Positions 20,236 through 30,690 of a DNA stretch of 64,000 nt are shown here, piece by piece. The translations under genes were made by a program, and so were the position numbers. Position 1 is the first letter of the stretch. Every line of letters begins with the position of its first letter. Under the pieces are notes generated by a model that worked only from the letters and a program-made list of their open reading frames with translations, was not told the DNA's origin and made no database searches. The stretch comes from Oxytricha trifallax (Eukaryota; Ciliophora; Spirotrichea; Sporadotrichida; Oxytrichidae): positions 61,158-125,157 of the forward strand of contig ARYC01000706.1 of the NCBI GenBank assembly GCA_000711775.1, in the 5' to 3' direction.

Positions 20236-21675
20236 ATGAGCGCTAACCTTTTGAGAAGAGCGGCATTACTTGGATCAAGCCAATAAAAATTATCATTCCA
20301 GCCACCAAGAAGAGTAGAGACCAGAGACGTTTGTACTCAGTGGGAGCCTACTTATGACAACTTTGACCAGTTTAGCTTTGAGATTTAAATATAGGAGGTC
20401 ATTAAAGAAGCTGTGCAAATTGAGGAGGAGGTTAAACAACCCGCTCTAGAGCATTAATAAATTCCAGCTAAAGTTGACTATTAATGTAAAGAATGCAATA
20501 AAGTTTTCCCTTACAAGTCAACTTATAAGAGACACTTGAGAGATATACACAACGATATGCCAAGGTTATATCTCAAGCATTAAAAGAAAGATGGGAAGTA
20601 TGTCTGTGAGTTCTGTGAGAAGCCATATTCTCATACTAGAGACCTCAAAGTGCACTTAAAGAAAAAGCACAATTAAAGTTTTGTCTTTATTCATGAACCT
20701 ACAGGGAATAGATTCCTCTAAAAGAGGAGATCAAGAAACCCAGTGGAGTCTCTTAGAGTTGAAGTCTAGAAGTAAGTTAAAATGAAGAAAGCAGTCAAGA
20801 ACTTTCCAGTCTCTGAGATCAATAAAATCATGGTTAAAATAGAGGCAATGAAGATTCCTATATTAAAAATTATTGACTTAGATTCTTGCCTAGAAAGCTA
20901 CCTTACTCTTGAAGATAAAGTAGAGAAGAGAGTCATTACTGATGACTAATATGCTTACAAGATATATCCGTTCAATTACTTCCTTGCTGATGACAAGTTC
21001 CAAATGGAATTTGCAAATGAGTATTATGCTCTTTAAAAGGCAAAGTTAAATGAGTGCAGGCATATCATCTAGCTTGATGCTATTTTACTTGGTAAAGATC
21101 ATGTAGCCTTCAGGCTCCCTTTACTTGAAATGACTTACAGAGAATTCTTATCTGACAATAGATGTCAGAGATAAATTAGCTAGATAGTATAGCAGATAGT
21201 TGAGGGGATTGAAGAGCTTCACAAGCTAGGTTATGTTCATAGAGACTTAAAGCCAGAGAATATCATGTTGAACTTTCAGCCTCTTAGAGTTTATATTATA
21301 GACTTCAACAGAGCTCAAAGAGTGCAAGCTTCTGCATAAGGAAATGTATACGGCACTCCTGGATATTTCCCAGAGAGAGAGGATTGGAGAGATGGAGACA
21401 CTTAATGGGATATCTGGGCTCTAGCAGTAATAATAATAGAGAGCGACATGCCAAGAAACGATTACTTTAGCTGCAGGGGTGAGAGAGATTCTAAGCAGAG
21501 AATCAAACAATATCTCGATAAAAATAAAATAAATGGAGGTCTCAGAGAACTTGCATACTCAACTATTATCAAGCCAATCTAAGACAATTAACAAACAATA
21601 GAAACAATTAAAAATCATCTTAGAAAGATAAAATTCAGAGAACTGCCACATGACACTAAGCTTATGTTTGTGTGA
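20236..21675 (+). CDS. TBE 57-kDa protein: two C2H2 zinc fingers and a protein kinase domain
   Basis: The 479-residue frame starts at ATG 20236 (MSANLLRRAALLGSS) and ends at TGA 21673-21675. An in-frame ATG at 20095 would add 47 residues, but the shorter start gives the known 57-kDa size, and the divergent copy also has an ATG there. Finger 1 is Cys84, Cys87, His100, His105 (CKECNKVFPYKSTYKRHLRD). Finger 2 is Cys124, Cys127, His140, His145 (CEFCEKPYSHTRDLKVHLKK). The kinase domain follows: LLEMTYREFLSD, then the catalytic loop VHRDLKPENIM with Asp337, then IIDFNRAQ with Asp356, where DFG is changed to DFN, and GTPGYFPEREDWRDGD in the activation segment. A glycine-rich loop is not obvious, so it may be an atypical kinase. 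Its substrate is unknown; the fingers suggest DNA binding, perhaps of TBE ends. Confidence 0.93.
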
Positions 21676-21697
21676 GATATCTTAAAAACTCGCTTGT

Positions 21698-21836
21698 TAT
21701 ACTCACTTAAATTACTAATATTTAAACATTAAACCCCTACATAAACCCTATTAAAACCCTAATAAAGTATGCACTAATAGTCTACTTTTATCAATCAAAA
21801 ACTCAATCAAACTACTGAAAGGGTTTTGGGGTTTTG
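21698..21836 (-). repeat. TBE right terminal inverted repeat
   Basis: 139 bp, identical to the inverse of the left repeat, ending GGGTTTTGGGGTTTTG before the ATT duplication. Confidence 0.9.
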
Positions 21837-21988
21837 ATTGAACCCGGCCGACTGGACCCTCATGCGTTGCGCTTAGCAACTTTCTACCTGCCCTCGGTAG
21901 GCCTTAGTATAGTATAAAGCTCTATTAAAAAGCCCTAGGTGAGATAGGTACCTCCCCTAGCAATTAACTTTCTAATTTGATAACATAA
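21837..21988 (-). repeat. Retroposon-like repeat, copy B, 5' part
   Basis: Inverse of the first 150 bp of copy A, ending in TAACTTTCTAATTTGA. Together with 17190-17686 it makes one copy of about 646 bp, interrupted by the TBE at the sequence GGGTTC-AAT. Confidence 0.75.
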
Positions 21989-22611
21989 GATATTCATAAT
22001 GTATAGGTGTCTAAAAATATATAGAAATTTTAAAACAAATTTTTAAGATTGAAATCCATTTATAATACTTTTAGAACTAAGAGATTATAAGATTGAAGCT
22101 ATCAATCGCCTTGAAACTATTCATTTTAAGAATATTTTTATTTAAATTTTACTTAATTAATTTTTAATTGTGTTTGGATAAAAATATATTATAACAAAGA
22201 ACGCCAGCTAAAAGAAATGAAAGTATTGAATTGAATTTGAAAATAATTTACGTTGAAAATTTAAAAAAAAATTGTTCACAAATGCAAAATTTAAAAATGA
22301 TTCAATCATTAATTTCTAAAAAAACAATCATTAAAAGTGATAACATACGAGAAAAATGAATAACATAAAAATATCAATCATGCTTTTCTTTTTTTTTAAA
22401 TGCTTTTCCATATATAATCAAGAGACAATTTTAGTTGATTATAGAAATAGATCATATAAAACTTTCATATATAGATAACTAGAGTAAAAATGATACTTCA
22501 TTACTAAAGTAACTAAAGTCCCAAACAATACCCTCTTATCAATAAAACACTCATAAAACTTATCATGTGGTCTTGGGGATTTTGGGTTTTATTATTCTAT
22601 GTATTTATAAG
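21989..22611. other. AT-rich spacer
   Basis: No supported gene. A TGA-free plus-strand stretch at 22165-22359 reads QRTPAKRNESIELNLKIIY and onward, but it is too short to be significant. Near 22575 lies CTTGGGGATTTTGGGTTTTATT, a possible worn TBE-type end pointing at the minisatellite. Confidence 0.3.
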
Positions 22612-22686
22612 TTTGGACGTCATGAAGACCCTGGGACATCCTGACGTCATCGGAGACCTTGGGACGTTCTGACGTCAACACCCATT
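22612..22686. repeat. GC-rich minisatellite, locus 3
   Basis: Three degenerate units (CCTGGGACATCCTGACGTC, CTTGGGACGTTCTGACGTC), ending GACGTCAACACCC exactly as at locus 1. Confidence 0.7.
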
Positions 22687-24134
22687 TAACATCATGATCA
22701 TTTGTTTAAATCTAGCTTATTATGATCCTCATTAATAATATATATCCACTAAATGGATACTAATACATCAGTAACATTTATGTATTTTAGGAGAAATAAT
22801 TCATTGTATTATTTTTGATTGTAATTTCACTGTATTTTTAGTAAACCTTTTTGTATCTACCTTGATTTATTAAGCAAGCTTTCACATTCTTCCCAAAATT
22901 AACGTTTCTGTTATTCTTTAAGTTTTACGAGGGTCATTACAATCTATTCTTATTGGAGCTTATATAGGTATGTTTAAAGTTAAAGATAAAATAACTCATT
23001 CGTTGATACTGTGATGATTGCTGGTGACTTAATTTTTCACTTGAAAAGAGGAAGTCATGGATTCTTCGATTTGCTTATTCAGGAAGGAGTGATGTTTAAT
23101 GTACAAGGTGGAATTAGCACTTGAAAAGACTGTCTATACAGATAGTTTCCAAAATAGAAGTGGCATTTATATTCGTGAAGAAATCCAAGTATAATTAATT
23201 TATTGTAATAGATTGATCTTATATCCATAAATTATTTTAATTTAACTATAAATGTAATTACATCTTTAGATATACTAAAAGTATAGAGTTTAATTATTAC
23301 TAAATAACATTAATCAAATAATTTGTTGTTGGGTTAGGATCAGAAGATTTCTTAATGGAATAGAGCTAATGATATTGCTTGAGGACTTTTTGATTTTCTT
23401 ATAATAAGGTAATAGTCATAATATTGGGCACACTTGACATACTGATGGTTTAGCTAGATGTACAAATATAGCTAGCAAGGTTTTTAATAAGTAATGAGTA
23501 GCATGGTACTTACTAAACTTTTTTTCCTAATACTTAATTGTAAACTTAAAGCAAAATTTTATTTAATATCTTTGATTGTATGGTCTACTTTTAATCTTCA
23601 TCTTTCAAAATTGATAAGTGATGTGGAGGAATTGGAGAAATAGCTTGAGATCATGTTATAATCTTATTTACCAATATGAGGAGGATTCTTTGAAGGTTTT
23701 ATATATTGAGTAATAGATATTTATTAAGTTATTTAGAATCGAAATCAATTTATTTTTTTCTTAATTTTAAGTACATGCATGAAAATCTTTTATCTATTCA
23801 TTATACTTAATATGTTTATAAGGGTCTATACTCCTTGAATATTTACCTTAGTATTTTATCTAAACCTTAATTAATTTGTGCTCTATATGTATTTAATATG
23901 CTAATGTCAAAGAATTCATATCCTAAATCGAACTATTGGCTGTAGGATGAGTTGCTCGAAGATGAATTGCTGATATCATCTGAGTAATCATTTTTACTCA
24001 TTGTTATGCGAGGTTGAGGTTTAGATAGTCATCCATGGCCTACCCCCTACTTTAAAAATCTTATTTTTAAAATAGTTTAAATTTAAAAAGAGAAATAATA
24101 ATTTTTATATGAGAAGCGAAAATATCGCACAAAC
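22687..24134 (+). other. GC islands in AT-rich DNA (candidate MDSs)
   Basis: Islands near 40% GC lie at about 23010-23190 and 23920-24050, with a weaker one at 23610-23700. On the plus strand they read, for example, MIAGDLIFHLKRGSHGFFD, LIQEGVMFNVQGGIS, SDVEELEKQLEIMLQ and NYWLQDELLEDELLISSE. A TGA interrupts the frame after GGIS and again further on. The protein family is not recognised. GC contrast with the surroundings is the main evidence. Confidence 0.35.
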
Positions 24135-24693
24135 ATTTAGCTAAAATAGATTATTTTTGGTGAATAAATTAATCTAATCAACTTTGTTAATGCTAGATTT
24201 TAATATTAAAATAAATAAATAAATCAAGGTACTTTTCCGCAGATTTTTATGTATAAATCTGTTTGCGGTAGAGTACCTTAATTATATTAATTAAATTAAA
24301 TAAATTAAAATGAATATTGCATTACTTTTACATAGAATTCATTAAATTAAAAAGTGATATATTTATTAATTTTTATTAATAATTTATTGCTTAATTGTGC
24401 AGCATAATTTAAAGATTTTAATTTTTCATATTTAATAATTAATTTACTTAGCATATTATATATAAATATATCACTTTTTAATTTAATGAATTCTATGTAA
24501 AAGTAATGCAATATTCATTTTAATTTATTTAATTTAATTAATATAATTAAGGTACTCTACCGCAAACAGATTTATACATAAAAATCTGCGGAAAAGTACC
24601 TTGATTTATTTATTTATTTTAATATTAAAATCTAGCATTAACAAAGTTGATTAGATTAATTTATTCACCAAAAATAATCTATTTTAGCTAAAT
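24135..24693. mobile_element. Perfect 559-bp palindrome (foldback element)
   Basis: Two 232-bp arms (24135-24366 and 24462-24693) are identical in inverted orientation as far as I can compare them, around a loop of 95 bp. Each arm holds a smaller hairpin, GGTACTTTTCCGCAGATTT...GTTTGCGGTAGAGTACC, so the whole would fold into a cruciform with side branches. It is AT-rich with no coding capacity. Confidence 0.88.
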
Positions 24694-27160
24694 TCATATA
24701 ATATAGTATAGATAGTTATAATTATTTATTTTCTAGTTAAAGTGCAAAAATAAATGAATTTTATCATTTTTCGAAGAGAATAAACAATTCTTGTATGCGA
24801 TCCATTACTTCTTTAACCTGGTACATATCTCAAACGCTTTATCCATCTCTTATTCAATCATTTAATTGCCTTTATTCTTTCCATCTAATTAAGTTTCAGA
24901 ATTAATGATGTGAATTCAATTCCATTCTATATCATTAAACAATTCTCAAGTAACTAAATTAGTTACATCAGTGAAAATTAGAAAATCGATGTTATATAAT
25001 CATTATTATAATTAGAAATATCATTTTTAAAGAATCAGATTATTAAAAAAAATAGTTTTTGATTTACTTTATCATAATTTATAAACTAATTATTCATAAA
25101 AAAATACTTTCCAATTACATAAAAACTCATATCATTTGATTTATACAAATTATTTATTAATTATGGTTGGTGATAATTTATTAAAAATTATACTTATCGG
25201 TTAATTAGTAAATCTAAAATAGTTTAACCTTTAATATTCTTGTTGGCAATACTTTTTATTTTTAGCGTTTTTAATTTTTATATAAATATTTACTAATTGA
25301 AGTATATTATCTGTTAGATTATTTTCTCATTTCTTTAGTAAATTAAAGCAGTTTTAGTAACCGTTTGTCATAAAGGTTTATCTCTATTCGCTAAAACTTT
25401 AGATTTCATCGAACAAAACATACTTCCTATTTTGTAAATATTTCCCCTTTTGCAAAGAATACCTTCTTTTTGTTCCATTTCCTTCTCCAAATCAGGCTTA
25501 GTGTTGTTTTACTTCACTGTATTATCCCATTTTTTCAATCTATTTAACCTGCCTGTTGTTTTACGAGCCCATTACCTAACTAAGTTTTTCCCAAATATAA
25601 TTTCAATGTATCATAAGTGATACATTGAAACTCTCCTCCTTCACTGCTTATACTGTTCAGCTTATTTCCATTTTAATGTCGCCATCTTCCAGATTGAATA
25701 TTAAATAATATTTCTGCATCTTTTTTTGGTTTATTCCAAAGATTTAAATATCTAAATGCCAGTTAATCTCGGTTCTTAATGATTATTAGCTATTAAAAAT
25801 AGTAATTATTACATAAACTACAGGATTTATACTTATCATAACTTTGTTCACTCAATTACCTGTGTCTATAGTCCAACATTTAAATCAGTTCATTTAGTTA
25901 TAAAAAGTTATTTAGATAAATTACTAAGACTCTTTACTGTTTTACTTTAAGCAAAATATAATTAATCCAAAAAATTTAAGGTTATTATAAGCGGTAATCA
26001 ACCAGACTTATTATTTATCAATTACTTTAAATCTGTATAATCTAACAATAAATAAATAGACTTATCATTTAATATTTAATTTTCCATAAATAAACTAGAA
26101 AATATTATCAAAATTTTATAGTATATTAATCACGTCTTATAATCATAATTTTATTATCCTTCATTTAATTTTTTTAAGACAATATCTTAATCAGTTATAT
26201 AATAATCAATATATGACTGTTTTTGTGTTAAAATATAATATATTACTTACAATAAATTGAATCAGTTTTACTATAATAAGAAAGCAATTAAATTTAAATA
26301 ATTAGGAGTTGTAGTTGTTCGAAAACAGAGCATTCTTACACATTAATACCATTGAAGTTCCCCACTATTTTTCTATATTCACTGCCTCTTCAACATTTGT
26401 TGTTGTTGTCTGTCCTTTTCTTAAGTTAAGCTTTAACTTCTTCTATCTTGATTTTATCATAATTGGCAAGTTTTAAGCTATTTTTCTCCTCATCTCTCTT
26501 TTTTCTCAGTAAAACTCGAGATTCCTGTTGGACAGGTATCTATATACATCCTAAACTTCTTTGATATACCATTTGAATCTGCTCTTGTATTTGACTATTT
26601 CATGCTCTAATAATCCTCTTAGGTCCAAGAATTGAATAATAATTTTTTGTACCCTTCTCTTAATATGTTATATACATAACTTATCGTTCTTTCTCACCAT
26701 ATCCATTGCTAAATCCTTTTTATTCAATACTTTTCCTGATCTGCGATAGCACCATTAATAAATCCAACTCAATAATGAGCAATAATTAGAAAATATATGA
26801 TCAATCTTTTACAGAATTTTTATAATATTTTGTTTCCTGTATCACCAGCAGTGTTAGTTGACTTCTTATCAGTAAGGCAAATACCATTAAGTCTTCAAGG
26901 TCTGTTGCTTGACTCTAAAATTTATTTAATTAAAAACCTTTTCTGATTTGCCAACTGAGAGTACATTTATTTAGTTTACATGTTTCTGTAATATTGTTAA
27001 GCTGCCAATTGATCTCTGGATTGTATGCTTCAATGTTTTAAAATCATTCTCAATCTTTAGAACTTCCTATTTTTTGCAATATTTCAAGATACTTAAGTAG
27101 TTTGTCAGGATTATTTTTCCTGTTATTTTTTTCAGTTTCTTACAAGGATTAATTGTCTTA
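24694..27160 (-). other. AT-rich DNA with purine-rich minus-strand patches (possible MDSs)
   Basis: The plus strand is notably pyrimidine-rich at 24760-24920, 25380-25730 and 26370-27120. Minus-strand readings include MIEQEMDKAFEICTRLKK, NKLNSISSEGGEFQCITYD, KPDLEKEMEQKEGILCK and LRGLLEHEIVKYKSRFK, some of them coiled-coil-like. Frames change and TGAs occur between pieces. Not assigned to a family. Confidence 0.3.
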
Positions 27161-30100
27161 ATAATAGTCAATAAATTTTTTAAACATAAATTACAAAGAT
27201 CAAAGGTTTATTTGCAACTAAATATTAATTAAATAATTTTTAGTACTTTTATTGATAAAAAAAAACTTTTTTATTTACACAACTTAATAAATAGATACTA
27301 AATTTTATTTATAGAATTAAGAATTTTTGGTAAAATAAAAAATTCATGAAAAAGCTTGATAAATATATAAGATAAGTTATTGTTAATTAAATTGTTATGC
27401 AAACATGTTATAATCTGAAAAATTTATAAAGTAAAATTACATTACTAATTAAACAACAGAAAATAATTGTAATCAAATAATCATTCAATTTTATTTTTTT
27501 TAAAAATTAATCTATCTTATATTTTGAAAGCAATTTAGATATTAATACTCACTTTATTTATATATCAGTAATAGAGTAAACTTGATTTCATTTTTTGTTT
27601 TTTCATCGTTCTTCAACTCATTTCATTTGTGAGTGGAATAATGTCTACTTGTTGTTGTGAAAAATCATCTAGAAATTATCATCCTTCATGGTAAAATTTT
27701 AACATGATAATTTTGATCCAATTCATAGTTTGAGCATTATTGTCATTTTTAAATTATTTAGCTTTATAAATTTCCTTACAAATTATATCTATAATAATCT
27801 ATTGGTTAGAATAAAAAACTAGTTGGTGCTTCATTAGGAAATTAAAAATAGTGATAGTAGCAACAATGCTGGTTTTATATAGATATTTATTATTAGCAAT
27901 ATTTGGGTAAGAGGGCAGGTAAAACTTTGAGGATAATGATCATTCAGGTGAGCAATTAGCATATATGACATAAACCTATATTAATAACAATTTAATTTTG
28001 ATATGTCAGCTATAAATTAATTAGTAATTAATTAGGATGGTCATTTGAAGTGTTATAAAGGCAGACACTGGAAGTGTCTGATACAGACATTTTTTGGCTA
28101 CTAACTTAAATACCTCTAATTTTTACATTAGCTTTAACATAATATAAATATAATTAATTAAATGACATATTAAAGAATGAAAAGGAATAACAGAAAACAA
28201 AGAAGCTAGATTTAGCTATAAAATTAAAGGAATATTAAATTCACTTCTTAAATAATATATTAATAAAAGAAATCTTAATATAGAAATAATAATAGTTTAG
28301 ATAAATCTAAACCAGTAAGAAATAGAATACTAATATATAGAGATATCCAAATAATCATAGTAAATTAGTGTGATTTATTAGAAGATGCAAAAATCTTATT
28401 CAACATTCGTCTCTAAGCACTTATCTTCAATAGCTGAAGTAGGATTTGTTTTATTCTAGCTTTTCATTCTCATCCTGATGTCTGAGTCTTGTGGATGATT
28501 AAAATATAGGTAATATTTGAGAATTTTGACAAAGCATTTACTAAACTTTGACTTTTTTTCTCTACATATGCCAAATATTCAAATTGCTTCAAACAATGAA
28601 TGAGCAAAATTTGAATATATAGAAATTAATCTATTATAAATACAGGGATCTCCCATCATCACAATAAATATAGTCACTATAATTAACTTTAAATATATCT
28701 ACACTTAACCAAGGTCCACAGTGTTAGTTATAAAAACTTACACAAACTGTTCACCATTTTGCAGCATACAAATATATGATACGAATAACTTGCTTCAGCT
28801 ACTCGAATTTGCTTCTAGTGGTGATTTAATGCAAGAATGTTTAGATAGCTTTAATATTTAAGTCAGTGTACAAGCATGCCACTAAGAGTTGCTGTTAGTG
28901 AATATATAATAGACAACTTTAGCAAATAACAAATGAAAGTTAGGAAGAAGTATCTTGTCTTGATGTAGTTTCTCGGGTTTCAGAAGTACCTCCCCAAAAC
29001 AATCAATTATATAATAATTTGCAATGTATAAATATGAATTTTATAAATTAAAATTTCAATTGTAATAACCAATATAAATCAACTATTTTATATGTATAAT
29101 ATACAGCTTATCTCATCAGATATTTAAGACTATATGTTTTGCATTTTAATTTCTTAGATAATATAATTTGACCATAATTTATATCAAACTTACCAGTGCT
29201 CTGGAGCACTGGAAATGTAGTTTATTCATAGGAGAGAAGATGCTGCTACATTTGGAAATTTTGACAGGTTGGTTTCACCATGAAAACTAAATTATTAGAT
29301 TCCGATTTAGCAAAACGTTGTTGACAAAAAATCACAATATCTCATGACTCTCGTTTCTAAATTACATTTCTTTATATCCTAATAGATTATATAACAAAAT
29401 CATTCTTTTTTAGGTCATCATAAAAACATTAATTACCAGTAGTTCGCAAAAAAACCAATCATAACAAAACAAAGTAGTCGTAATATTTTAGTTCCAAATT
29501 TATCTATGCTAAAACCATACATCAATGACTTCACAACATAATAAAGTCTCTTCAATGAGATAAAATGATGAAATCTAAAGAATATATAATATTTATTTGG
29601 TTTTTATATAAAAAAGCTAAATTATAATTTTGAATAATGTAGTAGCAATCGCCCTTTTCTATAATAGTAGTAGCTATCTTTCTTTTTTTATATATATTAT
29701 AAGCTAAAATAAAAGCAGATATTTCAATTTTTACACTTTCTTAGAAAAATGAAAATCAATTTTTTTAGCTATTTTCCTAACATTTATGCTTTTCAATTAA
29801 TATAATTTTCAATCTAATTATCAAAAACTATGTCAAATTCTTATGTTTATGTTTTTAGGGTATTTAAAGAAGAAAAATTGCTTAAAAATTTAGAAATAAT
29901 TCTATTTTAGTCATTAAATAATTAATTATTTGAATTTTGATAATATACTGAACAAAAGGAATTATGAAATGTTTATACAATTAAAACTAGCATTTTTTAA
30001 AATATGAGAATTAAATTACTATTAGAATTAAGAAGTATAAGATAATGGGCATTTTAACATATGATTATTATATTTTGAAAATTTCATTCAATTTTATAAA

Positions 30101-30489
30101 CAGTTTTTATCGTAATGTCACCTAACAACATCATACAAAATATTTTATTCTCGATATAATTTCCGTACAGCATATAATTATAAAAATAATAATACTAATA
30201 ATATTATGGATATTAAAAACACAGCCCGCAAAAGTAGAATATTTTCGAGTATTCTCAAGCAATGACAATAGCAGAGTTTTTTGAGTGAGACATTTTTATT
30301 TATTGAAATTATTTCATGCTTATTTTAATTAATCTGCCTAAGTTGGAATGAATATTTACAAATCAACAATTCAGATTTATGAATCTTTTAGTTTTTTAAT
30401 ACTCTAACATTGATATTTAATTTTATTTAAAATTATTTTAAGTTTTTATCATTTAGAGTTTTCTGATTAAAATTAAAATTACAGGGTTG
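27161..30489. other. AT-rich DNA with a few GC-raised patches
   Basis: Patches at 27610-27700, 28390-28500, 28770-28990 and 29190-29280. The 28770-28990 patch reads on the plus strand as NNLLQLLEFASSGDLMQECL, then in another frame LRVAVSEYIIDNFSKQQ, loosely like a BTB/BACK region. A minus-strand reading is equally open, so strand and identity stay undecided. Confidence 0.25.
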
Positions 30490-30690
30490 AATTCTACAAG
30501 CTCTGTCCCCGGGTTATAACAGGCTGACATCTTGATTTATGAGGAGACTAGGTGATAGTGGAAGTGGCTTTTCGGAAATTTCTACTTCATGACTGCCACG
30601 TCACGGAATTGCCACGTCAACTCGCTCAAATAAGTCTACGACACGACTAATATTGATGGTTTCATTTTAGTATTAAACAGTGATATGATA
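30490..30690 (+). repeat. Retroposon-like repeat, copy C (5'-truncated)
   Basis: Matches only the last 200 bp of copies A and B: GAGGAGACTAGGTGATAG, CATGACTGCCACGTCA, CACGTCAACTCGCTCA and ATTGATGGTTTCATTTTAGT. The 5' three-quarters are absent. Confidence 0.75.

Larger units (their letters stand above)
17687..21836 (+). mobile_element. Complete TBE transposon, 4150 bp
   Basis: Both ends read CAAAACCCCAAAACCCTTTC. The inverted repeats are identical over 139 bp (17687-17825 and 21698-21836), and ATT is duplicated on both sides (17684-17686, 21837-21839). Three genes are present: transposase forward, small basic protein reverse, zinc-finger kinase forward. The left repeat ends at the first base of the transposase ATG. 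Besides the C4A4 ends, the repeats hold degenerate TTAGGGTTTTAATAGGGTTT tracts. No frameshift was found in any of the three genes, allowing for one short intron. The identical ends and intact genes suggest a young insertion. Confidence 0.95.

Noticed and set aside
28770..28990. Possible BTB/BACK domain fragment on the plus strand.
   Set aside because: It needs a frame change, and the minus strand is equally open and equally protein-like. Not enough to name a family.
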